Below, piece after piece: positions 25,331 through 33,761 of a stretch of DNA of 64,000 bases. Position 1 is the first letter of the stretch. Every line of letters begins with the position of its first letter. The stretch lies in NCBI GenBank assembly GCA_020851035.1, contig JADZDM010000010.1:119823-183822 (forward strand), written 5' to 3'. The notes beneath the pieces are model-generated. The model saw nothing but the letters and a program-made list of their open reading frames with translations. It was not told the origin of the DNA and did no database searches. This DNA comes from Gemmatimonadaceae bacterium. GTDB lineage: Bacteria > Gemmatimonadota > Gemmatimonadetes > Gemmatimonadales > Gemmatimonadaceae. Position numbers and translations under genes: made by a program.

Positions 25331-25702
25331 TCAGCGGTAGCAGCTCACTTCCACCATGGGGCCACCATCGGGGAAGCAGTAGAACGTGGTCGAGTCGACA
25401 CCGTTGCGGTGCATCTCCTCCACCGCCCCGCAGCGCACGCCGGCGCCGGCCAGCCGGTCGCGCAGCGCCACCACCGGCGGCGTGGTGTCGAACAGGAAGC
25501 CCACATGGAACGGATACGGGAAGTCGGCATCGCCGTCGCGCCGTCGCATGATGTTGAGGATGAATCCTTGCTCGCCGCGCAGCACGGCCATGCTGCCCCC
25601 CGCGGCCTCATGGATCGGCGTGAACCCGAAGTGCTCCACGAAGAAATCGCGCAGCGCGCCGACGTCGGGAACGGGCAGGTTGATGTGGTTGAGCACGGGC
25701 AT
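25331..25702 (-). CDS. VOC (glyoxalase/bleomycin-resistance fold) family protein
   Basis: ATG 25702 follows GGGAG by 8 nt and gives a 123-residue single VOC domain. It shows the beta-alpha-beta-beta-beta layout twice: LNHINLPVPDVGALRDFFVEHFGF with strands MAVLRGEQGFILNIM, then PYPFHVGFLFDT, and a last strand pair ending GGPMVEVSCYR. Metal-ligand positions are His5 (LNHINL), His in FHVGF and the Glu of MVEVS. Family members act on small electrophiles or antibiotics; the substrate here is not deducible. Confidence 0.85.
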   Translation of the reverse strand: MPVLNHINLPVPDVGALRDFFVEHFGFTPIHEAAGGSMAVLRGEQGFILNIMRRRDGDADFPYPFHVGFLFDTTPPVVALRDRLAGAGVRCGAVEEMHRNGVDSTTFYCFPDGGPMVEVSCYR

Positions 25703-26005
25703 CGGACAGTCTCCCATTGGGAGTGACGAAGGCAGGTTCCGTCGTCCGAGGGAGTCGTGGGCCTGCAGCGTGCCGCCATGCGGCGCTGTTGCCTGGTACC
25801 ATCGTGACCCCGCCGGGCAACGTCGTGGCGCGCTCGCGCCGACGTGACCTGGCCAGGGGTCCGGGCGCACACACGGTGCGGCTCGGTACAGTCCTGCGGA
25901 CATCCGCAGGGGTCGGGGTTACCCATTGCCGACCGAACTTTCTAGGCTCGCAATCCTATCCCGGCGCGTGCGGAACGCGCAAGCGGGCGCGCACGCGGGC
26001 GCCCA
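25703..26005. other. Intergenic stretch with no assigned element
   Basis: This 303-bp gap separates the start of the VOC gene from the end of the Gdx/SugE gene, both on the minus strand. Apart from the Shine-Dalgarno of the VOC gene at its left edge I see no supported gene, repeat or hairpin. A short AT-richer patch near 25930-25960 could hold a promoter but fits no consensus well. Confidence 0.4.
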
Positions 26006-26353
26006 TCAGGATGGGCCTGCCGTCGCCAGCTTCAGCGACACGATGCCCGCCACGATCAGCAGCAGGCTCACGATGCGTGCGGCGGTGCGTGGTTCGCCCA
26101 GCCAGACGATCCCGACGACCGCGACCCCAACGGCGCCGATGCCGGTCCAGATGGCGTAGCCCGTCCCGACCGGGATCTCGCGCAACGCCCGCGAGAGGAA
26201 CCAGAAGCTGGCGATCATGCCGAGCGCGGTGAGCACGCTCGGCAGCGGGCGCGTGAAGCCGTCGGTGTACTTGATGCCGATGGCCCACGCCACCTCGAGC
26301 AGGCCGGCGATGCCGAGCGAGAGCCAGGCGCCGGCAGAGATCGTCGAGGCCAT
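26006..26353 (-). CDS. sugE: SMR-family guanidinium exporter (Gdx/SugE type)
   Basis: A 115-residue four-helix membrane protein. The first helix, [23 protein letters not shown], has the essential Glu and the WAxGxKYTxGF signature of the SugE/Gdx subgroup rather than EmrE. Later helices are [35 protein letters not shown] and [17 protein letters not shown]. Gdx proteins work as antiparallel dimers and export guanidinium in exchange for protons. The gene lies 8 bp downstream of a hydrolase gene, so no guanidine riboswitch can sit directly before it. Confidence 0.9.
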   Translation of the reverse strand: MASTISAGAWLSLGIAGLLEVAWAIGIKYTDGFTRPLPSVLTALGMIASFWFLSRALREIPVGTGYAIWTGIGAVGVAVVGIVWLGEPRTAARIVSLLLIVAGIVSLKLATAGPS

Positions 26354-26361
26354 GTCGAGGC

Positions 26362-27318
26362 CTACCGCGCGAGCCGCTTCGCGACCCACGTCGCAAGCTC
26401 GGGTTGGTCCACGATGGACCACGAGTGCGGATGCCGTGTCCCGTCGCCGCGGTACCCGCGCCCAGACGTCACCACCAGCGATGCATCGGCATTGCCCTGT
26501 GCGCGCAGCACCCGCACCAGCGTCGCCGCATCGAGCGCGTTCAGCCCGTAGTAGTCCCCGCCACGCTGTTCCAGCCACCAGCTGATGTCGGGCTCCGTGT
26601 ATGCCCGCACCGCAACGCGCGCGAGGTGTCGCGCCTGGCCGCCACGGGCGTCACGCGACGCCAGCGGCGAGGCGGCAAGGAAGCGCGGGGATGTCGGTGT
26701 CGGGTGCGCACCGATCCGCGCCTCGATGCTGCGCAGCACGAGCCGCGCCTCGGTGACGTTCGTCCGCGGTGACGGGTTGCGGAGCGCGAGCATGTTGTTG
26801 GCCCACAGGCGATGCCAGTCCAGCGGGGCGTCGACCTCGATCACCGCCCGGATGGCATTCCGCAGTGTGCACGCATGCCGCGCACATCGCTCACCGAGCA
26901 GGATCGCATCGGTGCCACCGGCCGAGAACCCGCCGACGGCCATCGGCACGTCACCCACGCCCGCGGCCTGCATCGCCTCGACAATCGTGTCCTCGAGCTG
27001 GCGATGGTACGCCGAGTCACCGAACAGCACTCCGGAAGTGGGTCCGACGAGCAGCGTGGCGATCCCCGCCTTCGCCAGCGAATCGGCGAGCGGCAGGCCG
27101 CGCGAGTCAGGCACCGCGAAGTCATCGAAGTCGCCGCCGTAGCCCGGCATCAGCACGAGGACGCCAGCCGGGGCACCCGCCGGCCTTCCCGCGATCGCGA
27201 AGTGCCAGCCGGTGGTCGCGCGCTGCGCGGGCGCAGCCTGCGCCGATGCCGCGGACGCACCGATGGCGGACAGCAGAAGCACGGAAGCGGCCGCCAGGCA
27301 GCCGAACGGACGCATCAC
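26362..27318 (-). CDS. Secreted alpha/beta-hydrolase
   Basis: A 318-residue protein with signal peptide ([21 protein letters not shown]). The hydrolase core shows [15 protein letters not shown] (oxyanion region), [15 protein letters not shown] (nucleophile elbow G-x-S-x-G) and a C-terminal [10 protein letters not shown] with the catalytic His. An acid in the [11 protein letters not shown] region is plausible. It looks like an esterase or peptidase; the substrate is not known. The start overlaps the end of the serine dehydratase alpha gene by 4 bp, placing it in the same operon. Confidence 0.8.
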   Translation of the reverse strand: MMRPFGCLAAASVLLLSAIGASAASAQAAPAQRATTGWHFAIAGRPAGAPAGVLVLMPGYGGDFDDFAVPDSRGLPLADSLAKAGIATLLVGPTSGVLFGDSAYHRQLEDTIVEAMQAAGVGDVPMAVGGFSAGGTDAILLGERCARHACTLRNAIRAVIEVDAPLDWHRLWANNMLALRNPSPRTNVTEARLVLRSIEARIGAHPTPTSPRFLAASPLASRDARGGQARHLARVAVRAYTEPDISWWLEQRGGDYYGLNALDAATLVRVLRAQGNADASLVVTSGRGYRGDGTRHPHSWSIVDQPELATWVAKRLAR

Positions 27319-28199
27319 CCGTCCGCTCGCTTGATCTGCACCACCCGCTCACGCGCCAGCCGGCGCCCGGTGGGCGTGGCGGCGAGTCCACCGCCGGCGG
27401 TCTCGCGATAGCGCACGTCCATCGCCTTCCCGATCTCACCCATGGTGTCGATGACCTCGTCCACCGGAATGGCAAACGTGATGCCGGCCATGGCCATCTC
27501 GATCGCAGCCAGTGCGATCGCGGCACCGGTGGCGTTGCGGAAGACACACGGCAACTCCACCAGCCCGCCGAGCGGATCACACACCAGGCCGAGTGTGCCC
27601 TGCTGCGCGAGCGCCGTGGCGTGACCCACCTGTGACGGCGTGCCGCCGAGCATCTCGACGGCGGCGCCGGCCGCCATCCCTGCCGCCGCGCCCGTCTCCG
27701 CCTGGCATCCACCCTCCGCCCCGCTCAGCGACGCACGCTCGGCCACGACGGCTCCGATGAGGCCGGCGGTGGCGAGGGCGTCGATCACCCGGGCGTCGGG
27801 AATGTTGCGCGCGGTGGCGAGACCGGTGAGCACGGCCGGCAGCACCCCCGCGCCGCCGGCGGTGGGCGCGGCGACGATCACGCCCATGCAGGCATTCACC
27901 TCCTGCACCGCCAGCGCGCGCATCAGCACGTCGCGGAACAGCGTGCCACTCAAAGGACCTGCAGGTCCCGTGAGCAGTTTCGCCGCGTCGCCGCCCACGA
28001 GGCCGGAGGACGAGCGGAGGTCGGGGTCCTGGCCGGCCGTGATGGCGCCGCGCATGATCTCGAGCGCGCGGCCGAGGGCGTGGCGGATGTCGGCGACGGT
28101 GCGGCCGCCGTCGGCCGACTCGGCCTCCAGTGCGACGGTGGCGAGGGACACGCCGCGCGCCTCGGCGTCGCGGATGGCCTCGGCGAGGGACTTGTACAC
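27315..28199 (-). CDS. sdaAA: L-serine dehydratase, iron-sulfur alpha subunit
   Basis: This subunit carries the oxygen-sensitive [4Fe-4S] cluster that converts L-serine to pyruvate and ammonia in the cytoplasm. The 294 residues include SSSGLVGGDAAKL, VNACMGVIVAAPTAGGAGVLP and the cluster Cys motifs EGGCQAETG and LVCDPLGGLVELPC. It starts at GTG 28199, directly after the TAG of the beta-subunit gene, so the pair is coupled. It ends by overlapping a secreted hydrolase gene. Confidence 0.95.
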   Translation of the reverse strand: MYKSLAEAIRDAEARGVSLATVALEAESADGGRTVADIRHALGRALEIMRGAITAGQDPDLRSSSGLVGGDAAKLLTGPAGPLSGTLFRDVLMRALAVQEVNACMGVIVAAPTAGGAGVLPAVLTGLATARNIPDARVIDALATAGLIGAVVAERASLSGAEGGCQAETGAAAGMAAGAAVEMLGGTPSQVGHATALAQQGTLGLVCDPLGGLVELPCVFRNATGAAIALAAIEMAMAGITFAIPVDEVIDTMGEIGKAMDVRYRETAGGGLAATPTGRRLARERVVQIKRADG

Positions 28200-28877
28200 C
28201 TACGCCGCCCCCACCTTGTCGAGCCGGAACGCCCAGCGCACCCACGGCAGGGCGCGGATCGTGTCGCGGACCTCCTCGCCCGGCTGCTCGTCGATCTCGA
28301 TCACCATGAACGCATCACCGCCGCGCTGTTTCCGTGACAGGCGCAGGGTGGCGATGTTGAGGTTCGCCTCGGCCAGCAGCGTGGCGACGCGCGCGACGCT
28401 GCCCTTCACGTCCTCGGCCACCAGCACGATCGAGTGGAGGTTGCCGGTGACCTCCACCGGGTAGCCGTCGATCTCGGTGACGAGCACGCGGCCGGCGCCG
28501 AGGGAGGAGCCCTGCATGACGGCGGTGCGGCCGTTGCGGGTGAGGGTGATGCGGACCGTGTTCGGGTGGACCTCGTTGTCCTCGCCGAGGGTGGTCTTCT
28601 CGAAGCTGAAGTCGAGACCTTCGCGCTCCATGATGTCGAGCGCGGTGCGGAGCCGTTCGTCATCGGGGCGGAAGCCCATCAGGCCGCCGACGATCGCCTT
28701 GTCGGTGCCGTGGCCCTCGCCGGTGCGGGCGAAGGAGCCATGCAGTTCGATGCGTGCGGTCTGCGGGGTGCCGCCGACGAGGCATCGGGCGAGGAGGCCC
28801 AGGCGGCAGGCGCCGGCGGTGTGGGACGACGAGGGCCCGACCATGACCGGGCCGATGATGTCGAGGAGGGAGACCAT
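28200..28877 (-). CDS. sdaAB: L-serine dehydratase, beta subunit
   Basis: ATG 28877 gives 225 residues. The N-terminal domain has the family motif VMVGPSSSHTAGACRLG and FARTGEGHGTDKAIVGGLMGF. A C-terminal ACT domain (about residues 145-220: SIVLVAEDVKGSVARVATLLAEA, NIATLRLSR) probably binds serine or another regulator. The order beta then alpha on one transcript is common in two-subunit enzymes. The upstream intergenic region contains an inverted repeat at 28934-28959 that may control this operon. Confidence 0.95.
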   Translation of the reverse strand: MVSLLDIIGPVMVGPSSSHTAGACRLGLLARCLVGGTPQTARIELHGSFARTGEGHGTDKAIVGGLMGFRPDDERLRTALDIMEREGLDFSFEKTTLGEDNEVHPNTVRITLTRNGRTAVMQGSSLGAGRVLVTEIDGYPVEVTGNLHSIVLVAEDVKGSVARVATLLAEANLNIATLRLSRKQRGGDAFMVIEIDEQPGEEVRDTIRALPWVRWAFRLDKVGAA

Positions 28878-28933
28878 GGGGACTAAGGTATCGCTTGTGT
28901 CGGGTGGCTGGGGTCGCTTGAATGCGGGCTGGA

Positions 28934-28959
28934 TGACGCGAAAGTGACATATCGCGTCA
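28934..28959. promoter_or_regulatory. Operator-like inverted repeat between divergent genes
   Basis: TGACGCGA-N10-TCGCGTCA is a perfect 8-bp inverted repeat at 28934-28959. It lies in the 171-bp space between the start of sdaAB (28877, minus) and the SARP/AAA regulator (29049, plus). Its size and dyad symmetry suit a dimeric regulator. It is not followed by a T tract, so a terminator is unlikely. Confidence 0.5.
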
Positions 28960-29048
28960 GGTTGGCGGTCGGTTCGGCGGCGCGGCCGGGCCCGAGGGGC
29001 AGCGTCTGGACCGTGCCACCGGTGCTGGCACACGCCGGGGGAGGGTGG

Positions 29049-32000
29049 ATGTCCGAACGGTCGAGGAGAGTCGCGCGGCTGGTGTTCCTGGGCGGTCAGC
29101 GGATCGAGATCGGGAGCGACGTGGTGACGCCGGAGGCGGAGCGCCTGTTCGCGATGGTGGTGCGCCTCTGCGTGCCGCTGGGGCGGCTGACGTCGCGCCA
29201 GACGATGATGGACACGTTGTGGCCCGGCGCCGACGATGCGAACGCGCGGCACAACCTGCGGCAGACGGTCTACAAGGCACGGGAGCTGGGGCTGCTGGTG
29301 GAGTCGGGCGAGGACGGGCTGCGCCTGGACCCGCGGCACTGGTCGTGTGACTGGGAGGATCCGGCGGGGGACGTGCCGGGGGAGTGGCTGGCGGAGTACG
29401 AGCCGGAGTTCTCGGAGGACCTGCGCGGCTGGGTGACGGCGCAGCGGGTGGGGGTGCATGCGATGCTGCGGCCGCGGATCATCAGGAGCCTGCAGCGGGC
29501 GCGGGCGGCGGGGGAGCTGGTGGCGGCGGACGGGTATGCGCGGCAGTTGCTGGGGATCGACGAGTTGAACGAGGAGGCGACGCTGACGCGGGCGGAGCTG
29601 ATGGCGATGCAGGGGTCGAAGGTGGACGCGTTGCGGTTGCTGGACACGTACCTGAAGGAGATCGGGCAGTTCGGGCCGGGGAAGGATGCGGGGTTGCCGG
29701 CGCAGCTGCTGCGGCGGCGGATTGCGGAGAAGTTGCCGGCGGTGCGGTATCAAACAGGCGTGCACCATTTCGGCGCGCTGATCGGCCGAGCAGCGGAGTC
29801 GAAGTGCCTGTTCGCGGCCGTGATTGAGACCCGCGCGGGGCGCGGAACGGGAACCCTTATCGAAGGGACCGTCGGCACCGGCAAGTCTCGCCTTCTACAC
29901 GAAGCGCGCACCGCCGCATTACTGCAGGGGATGCTCGTCATAGATATCTCATGCGAAGCAGGGAACACGAACTATCCGTTCTCCACCCTGCGGCTTCTCG
30001 TTGCACGTCTTCTCGCGCTCCCGGGTGCGATGGGCGTCGCACCAGATGCCTTCGCAGCGATGCAGCTCTGGCTGACAGCGTCATCTCGCTCAGTGGACGA
30101 CTGCCCGATTGCCGCTATTGAAGACCTCTTTGCGTCAATCGCAGAGGAAACACCGCTTGCGGTGCTCATCGACGAAGGCGATCGAATGGATAGCGCGACT
30201 CTGTCCTGCCTAGACTGGATCTACCGGACTGGCGAATCTCGCCAGCATATGACGATCGTGGCAGCAACACTCTTGAGCATCGCGCGCGCCGACGGTATTC
30301 AGCTTCGTGGCCTCCGAAGAATTCTACTCGCCCCCATGGAGCTCGCGGAGACTCAACGCCTCCTCGAGAGTTATGTAAATGAAACGTCAATCCGATCGAG
30401 CCCAGACCACATAGCGTGTGCCGCTGTCTTCTCGGAAGGCGTTCCGATGTACGGCATCGAAATGCTCGGCCTATTGCGCGACGAGGCATCGCCTGACGTC
30501 ATCCCCTGGCGGGTACAGAATGCCATCGCGAGCGGGCTAAACGGGCTCAACGAAGTGCACATCCGTATACTTGCGCTGTGCGACAAGCTGCAGGATTGCG
30601 CACACCCGAATACCTTGGTCGCCGCTACGCGACTGCCGGAATCCGATGTCTCAGCCGCGATCGCAATGCTCGAACTCGCCGGCTATCTCCGGTTCGAGAA
30701 TGGTTCTTTGCTTGCTTCGCCACTCATGGCGCTTTCGGCGCAGGCTCGTCTTCGCGCCAATGATGCGCGCATGGACGCTCTTCGAGCGGGCCATTACATC
30801 GCGCTGTCATGGAATGCGCAGAGTCAGGCTGCCGCGTTCTACGCAACGATTCGACTCTTCATCGTCGCCAAGGAGGAGAAGTACGCCTCGCAGTTTCTTG
30901 ACCACCATGCTGGCGAGCTGGTACGGATCGAAACCGCACAGTCGCTTGTCTTCGAGTTAATGAGGTTGAGGAAAGTTGCACAAACACAGGAGTTATGTGC
31001 CAAGCTCGAGTCCACGCTTGGACAGATTGCCGTCGGCTCGGAGAATCGACGCAGCGTACGGAAAGCCTCCAGTGACACACCAACGCCTACTTCGCTTCCC
31101 TCGCTCTCCGAGACGTGCATAGAGGTCGAGTATTCATTCTCTTCCGATGCTTCGCTCAACGCTGCGCTCGCGGCCGCGCGCGATCCGAACGCACTACCGT
31201 CACAGCGAATGACGGACGCGGTCATGGCTCTCGCCATTTCCTCCAACACGGGCGAAGTCGCGTGTCTGCATTCAGCGTTCCAAGCCGCGAACGCTGTGCG
31301 ACACTCGCATGGCGTCGCACCGTTCGATATTGGCCGCGCGGACCTCATTTACTACGCGACCCTCGGCGACCGAGCGCAAGCACTCAGGAGCGCAGAGACG
31401 CTCGAACACGCATGCCGCGGCCTTGCCGACATTCACCTTGCATGCAAAGGACTGAGGAACGCAGCGGAAGTCTTCTCAACCTTCGGCGACATCGGCAGGG
31501 CTCAGGCTCTTCTCCATGAATCACGCGAGCTCGCATATCGCCTCGGGTACTCAAAGCAGATTGCGTGGGCGGATATCCGCCTAGCTGATCTTTCGATCGA
31601 GTGCATGGACGCAGAGGGCTCACGTGCGTATCTGCAGAGCGCGTCGGACGTCATGCAGGAGCACAACTTGACGACTCCACTTCTCGTCGTAGACTTGCAA
31701 GTTCAGCTGTGCTGGCAAGCGATCCTGATCGGCGATCACGCCAGTGCGGCCAAGGCTGCCAAAGTGGTAACCAGACGGATGCAGCGCTCCTACACTGGAA
31801 CCGGCTTCGCCCACTGGACAGCGCTTTCAGTGAAACTCGCAACGCAGAAAGTCACTACCTCGCGAGAGAGCGAGCGCGCCTTTGACAGCCTGCGCGAGAG
31901 CATTGGGAGCCGCGCATACTATCCGAATGAGCACGTCAGTATGGCTGCCCTTCTGATCGCCTCGCGGAAGAACGGAAGACACAAAAACACGTCTGAACTT

Positions 32001-32072
32001 GTTGCGAATGAGACGGCACGCCTTGAATCCTTAGGACGACGGGCTTGGCCGTTCCTAGCCACTCTCATGTAG
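29049..32072 (+). CDS. SARP/BTAD-type regulator with AAA ATPase and TPR-like region
   Basis: ATG 29049 follows GGGGGAGG by 4 nt and gives 1007 residues. Residues 1-100 are a winged-helix DNA-binding domain of OmpR/SARP type (RLTSRQTMMDTLWPG, NARHNLRQTVYKARELGLL). Residues about 110-235 form a BTAD helical domain. An AAA/NACHT-like ATPase follows with Walker A GTVGTGKS near 275 and Walker B AVLIDEGDRMD near 370. The C-terminal half is helical and TPR-like. Base composition and codon use change abruptly at about 29750, around residue 235: the front is GC-rich like the chromosome, while the rest is clearly less so and uses ATA, TTA and AGA-type codons. Confidence 0.82.
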   Translation: MSERSRRVARLVFLGGQRIEIGSDVVTPEAERLFAMVVRLCVPLGRLTSRQTMMDTLWPGADDANARHNLRQTVYKARELGLLVESGEDGLRLDPRHWSCDWEDPAGDVPGEWLAEYEPEFSEDLRGWVTAQRVGVHAMLRPRIIRSLQRARAAGELVAADGYARQLLGIDELNEEATLTRAELMAMQGSKVDALRLLDTYLKEIGQFGPGKDAGLPAQLLRRRIAEKLPAVRYQTGVHHFGALIGRAAESKCLFAAVIETRAGRGTGTLIEGTVGTGKSRLLHEARTAALLQGMLVIDISCEAGNTNYPFSTLRLLVARLLALPGAMGVAPDAFAAMQLWLTASSRSVDDCPIAAIEDLFASIAEETPLAVLIDEGDRMDSATLSCLDWIYRTGESRQHMTIVAATLLSIARADGIQLRGLRRILLAPMELAETQRLLESYVNETSIRSSPDHIACAAVFSEGVPMYGIEMLGLLRDEASPDVIPWRVQNAIASGLNGLNEVHIRILALCDKLQDCAHPNTLVAATRLPESDVSAAIAMLELAGYLRFENGSLLASPLMALSAQARLRANDARMDALRAGHYIALSWNAQSQAAAFYATIRLFIVAKEEKYASQFLDHHAGELVRIETAQSLVFELMRLRKVAQTQELCAKLESTLGQIAVGSENRRSVRKASSDTPTPTSLPSLSETCIEVEYSFSSDASLNAALAAARDPNALPSQRMTDAVMALAISSNTGEVACLHSAFQAANAVRHSHGVAPFDIGRADLIYYATLGDRAQALRSAETLEHACRGLADIHLACKGLRNAAEVFSTFGDIGRAQALLHESRELAYRLGYSKQIAWADIRLADLSIECMDAEGSRAYLQSASDVMQEHNLTTPLLVVDLQVQLCWQAILIGDHASAAKAAKVVTRRMQRSYTGTGFAHWTALSVKLATQKVTTSRESERAFDSLRESIGSRAYYPNEHVSMAALLIASRKNGRHKNTSELVANETARLESLGRRAWPFLATLM

Positions 32073-32094
32073 TCTGAGCCTGCCGCTTGAAGGA

Positions 32095-33402
32095 CTATCT
32101 CATACCGACGAGGGCCAGTCCGGACGCTACGTGGAGTTCTTCCGTCGCCGCACAAGCTTGCGACAGGATCCGATCGATCGTGCCATTCGATATGAGCGTT
32201 CCAAGAAGCTTCGGATCGAACTGAATGCCGCTCATGCGAATGAGTTCAGCGCGAATTTTCTCGGAGGCTAAGCCGCGGCGATACGGACGATCGCTCGCCA
32301 TCGCATCAATGGTGTCTGCGATCGCAATGATCCGGGCAAAGAGCGGAATAGCCTCGCCGACGAGCCCATCGGGATATCCAGATCCGTCCCAGGCTTCGTG
32401 ATGATGGCGTATTGGGTCAACTGTGTCGCGCAAATGGGACGAAATTCTGACTAGCTCAGCCCCTTTGATGGGATGCGACTCCATTATCGCTCGTTCCTCG
32501 GCCGTCAGTTTTCCCGGCTTCGAAAGGATAGGCGCAAAGGCCTCGGCGATCTTGCCGACATCGTGCAGCATAGCGGCCACGTGAAGTCGCTCGACTTGCT
32601 TCGAAGGCAGAGAGATTGACTGTCCTATCATCCTGCTATACTCGGATACTCGGCGCGAGTGTCCTGATGTATACGGATCACGCGCTTCAAGAGTCGTCGC
32701 AGTGAGTTCCAAGATCTCTCGATGCGAACGATGCAGCTCCTCATTGGCGCTGTTGAGCTGTCGAACAATGACGATTAACCCGGCCGCGGCCGCAGTGGCG
32801 AGAACTCCGAACTCAACGTAGAGTTTCGCGAACACATAAACGAACGGGAGCGCGATACACGAGACGACAAGGCCACCGAGCGTATTCGACTTCCACACGT
32901 TCAGGAAGGACGCACCGGAGTCGACTGCAATTACCAGCGCAACGGCAGACGAGTTCGCGAGCGCGAAACATGCGAATGACGCAAGGATGGCCCCAATATT
33001 GGGATCCGTGCCGTGCGCTAGCGCTACTCCGCCGAACGCCCTATAGGCGAATACAGCGACGGCAAGCGAAGTGGCGTTCTGGGCGAGATTGAACAGAAGC
33101 TTTCGGATCGGGCGACGAACCCACACCTCACCGACAAACACTGCCACAAGCTGAGAAGCAAGTGTAGGCCAGACCGGAGCGAGCACAACGCTCGCTAACA
33201 CGGTTACGAGTGAAGCGTTCCCGATGGCTCCGCTTGAGAGCGCATAGGGGAGCAACACACCAATTGTTGAGAATATTCCAAACGCGATCGCAGCATTGAC
33301 TTGTTGCTGCGGCACAATTGGCTGAAGGTTCACGATCCCTGCCACCAAGCAGATCGCAAGAACCGTAAATCCGCCAATGACGCGCGATGTCTTTGCGTGC
33401 AC
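32095..33402 (-). CDS. Membrane-bound HD-GYP cyclic-di-GMP phosphodiesterase
   Basis: This 435-residue protein begins at GTG 33402. About 200 residues of hydrophobic segments form a membrane sensor (VIGGFTVLAICLVAGIV, AAIAFGIFSTIGVLLPYAL, ASLVTVLASVVLAPVW, ASFACFALANSSAVALV and others). A short coiled coil (LNSANEELHRSHREILEL) leads into the HD-GYP domain. That domain has ARDPYTSGHSRRV, AAMLHDVGKI (the HD pair) and HHHEAWDGSGYPDGL (the GYP motif), so degradation of c-di-GMP is likely. Its base composition is lower in GC than the surrounding chromosome. A micro-ORF lies 38 bp upstream, and the SARP/AAA gene is convergent with it. Confidence 0.92.
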   Translation of the reverse strand: MHAKTSRVIGGFTVLAICLVAGIVNLQPIVPQQQVNAAIAFGIFSTIGVLLPYALSSGAIGNASLVTVLASVVLAPVWPTLASQLVAVFVGEVWVRRPIRKLLFNLAQNATSLAVAVFAYRAFGGVALAHGTDPNIGAILASFACFALANSSAVALVIAVDSGASFLNVWKSNTLGGLVVSCIALPFVYVFAKLYVEFGVLATAAAAGLIVIVRQLNSANEELHRSHREILELTATTLEARDPYTSGHSRRVSEYSRMIGQSISLPSKQVERLHVAAMLHDVGKIAEAFAPILSKPGKLTAEERAIMESHPIKGAELVRISSHLRDTVDPIRHHHEAWDGSGYPDGLVGEAIPLFARIIAIADTIDAMASDRPYRRGLASEKIRAELIRMSGIQFDPKLLGTLISNGTIDRILSQACAATEELHVASGLALVGMR

Positions 33403-33440
33403 GCAGTTTCCCCCGCCTCGACCATTTTACTGAGGTATTT

Positions 33441-33509
33441 TCAACCCCAGTTTTGCACCGTGCCGAACAATGCGGCGATCATACCAACGAGACCGGCCCA
33501 GATCTTCAT
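33441..33509 (-). CDS. 22-residue hydrophobic micro-ORF upstream of HD-GYP
   Basis: ATG 33507-33509 follows a GGGAGGTGA Shine-Dalgarno by 6 nt, among the best in the window. The frame runs 22 codons to TGA at 33441. The peptide starts MKIWAGLVGMIAALF and ends GTVQNWG: one Lys, then a hydrophobic stretch with small residues and two Trp. It is too short to be a normal membrane protein. It may be a secreted signal peptide, a small membrane regulator or a leader peptide for the HD-GYP gene 38 bp downstream. No homologue is known to me. Confidence 0.55.
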   Translation of the reverse strand: MKIWAGLVGMIAALFGTVQNWG

Positions 33510-33761
33510 CTTGCGTCACCTCCCATAAGATCCGTCAGCCCTCCGCTTGCGCGTCAGACTGCGTCCTTCAGGTTAGCTCCGCTCGTACTGCCTGGCCGTA
33601 CCCGCTCAACTCCGCTCTGCCGAGGACGGGGGGATAACTCTGCGTTGCACTGCACTTGCACCACACCAACCGTGCCGTGACCGTCAGTCCATCCTTCCCG
33701 CCGCCCGCGGTGACCTCGTCACCACCACACGCAACGCCTGCCGGTCACCAGCAACCCTGCC

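Noticed and set aside
26353..26361. Guanidine riboswitch for the Gdx/SugE gene
   Set aside because: Only 8 bp separate the gene from the preceding hydrolase gene, leaving no space for the aptamer.
33510..33660. Cyclic-di-GMP or other riboswitch in front of the micro-ORF and HD-GYP gene
   Set aside because: I looked for the conserved GEMM-type blocks in the leader and could not align them convincingly. A covariance model search would be decisive.
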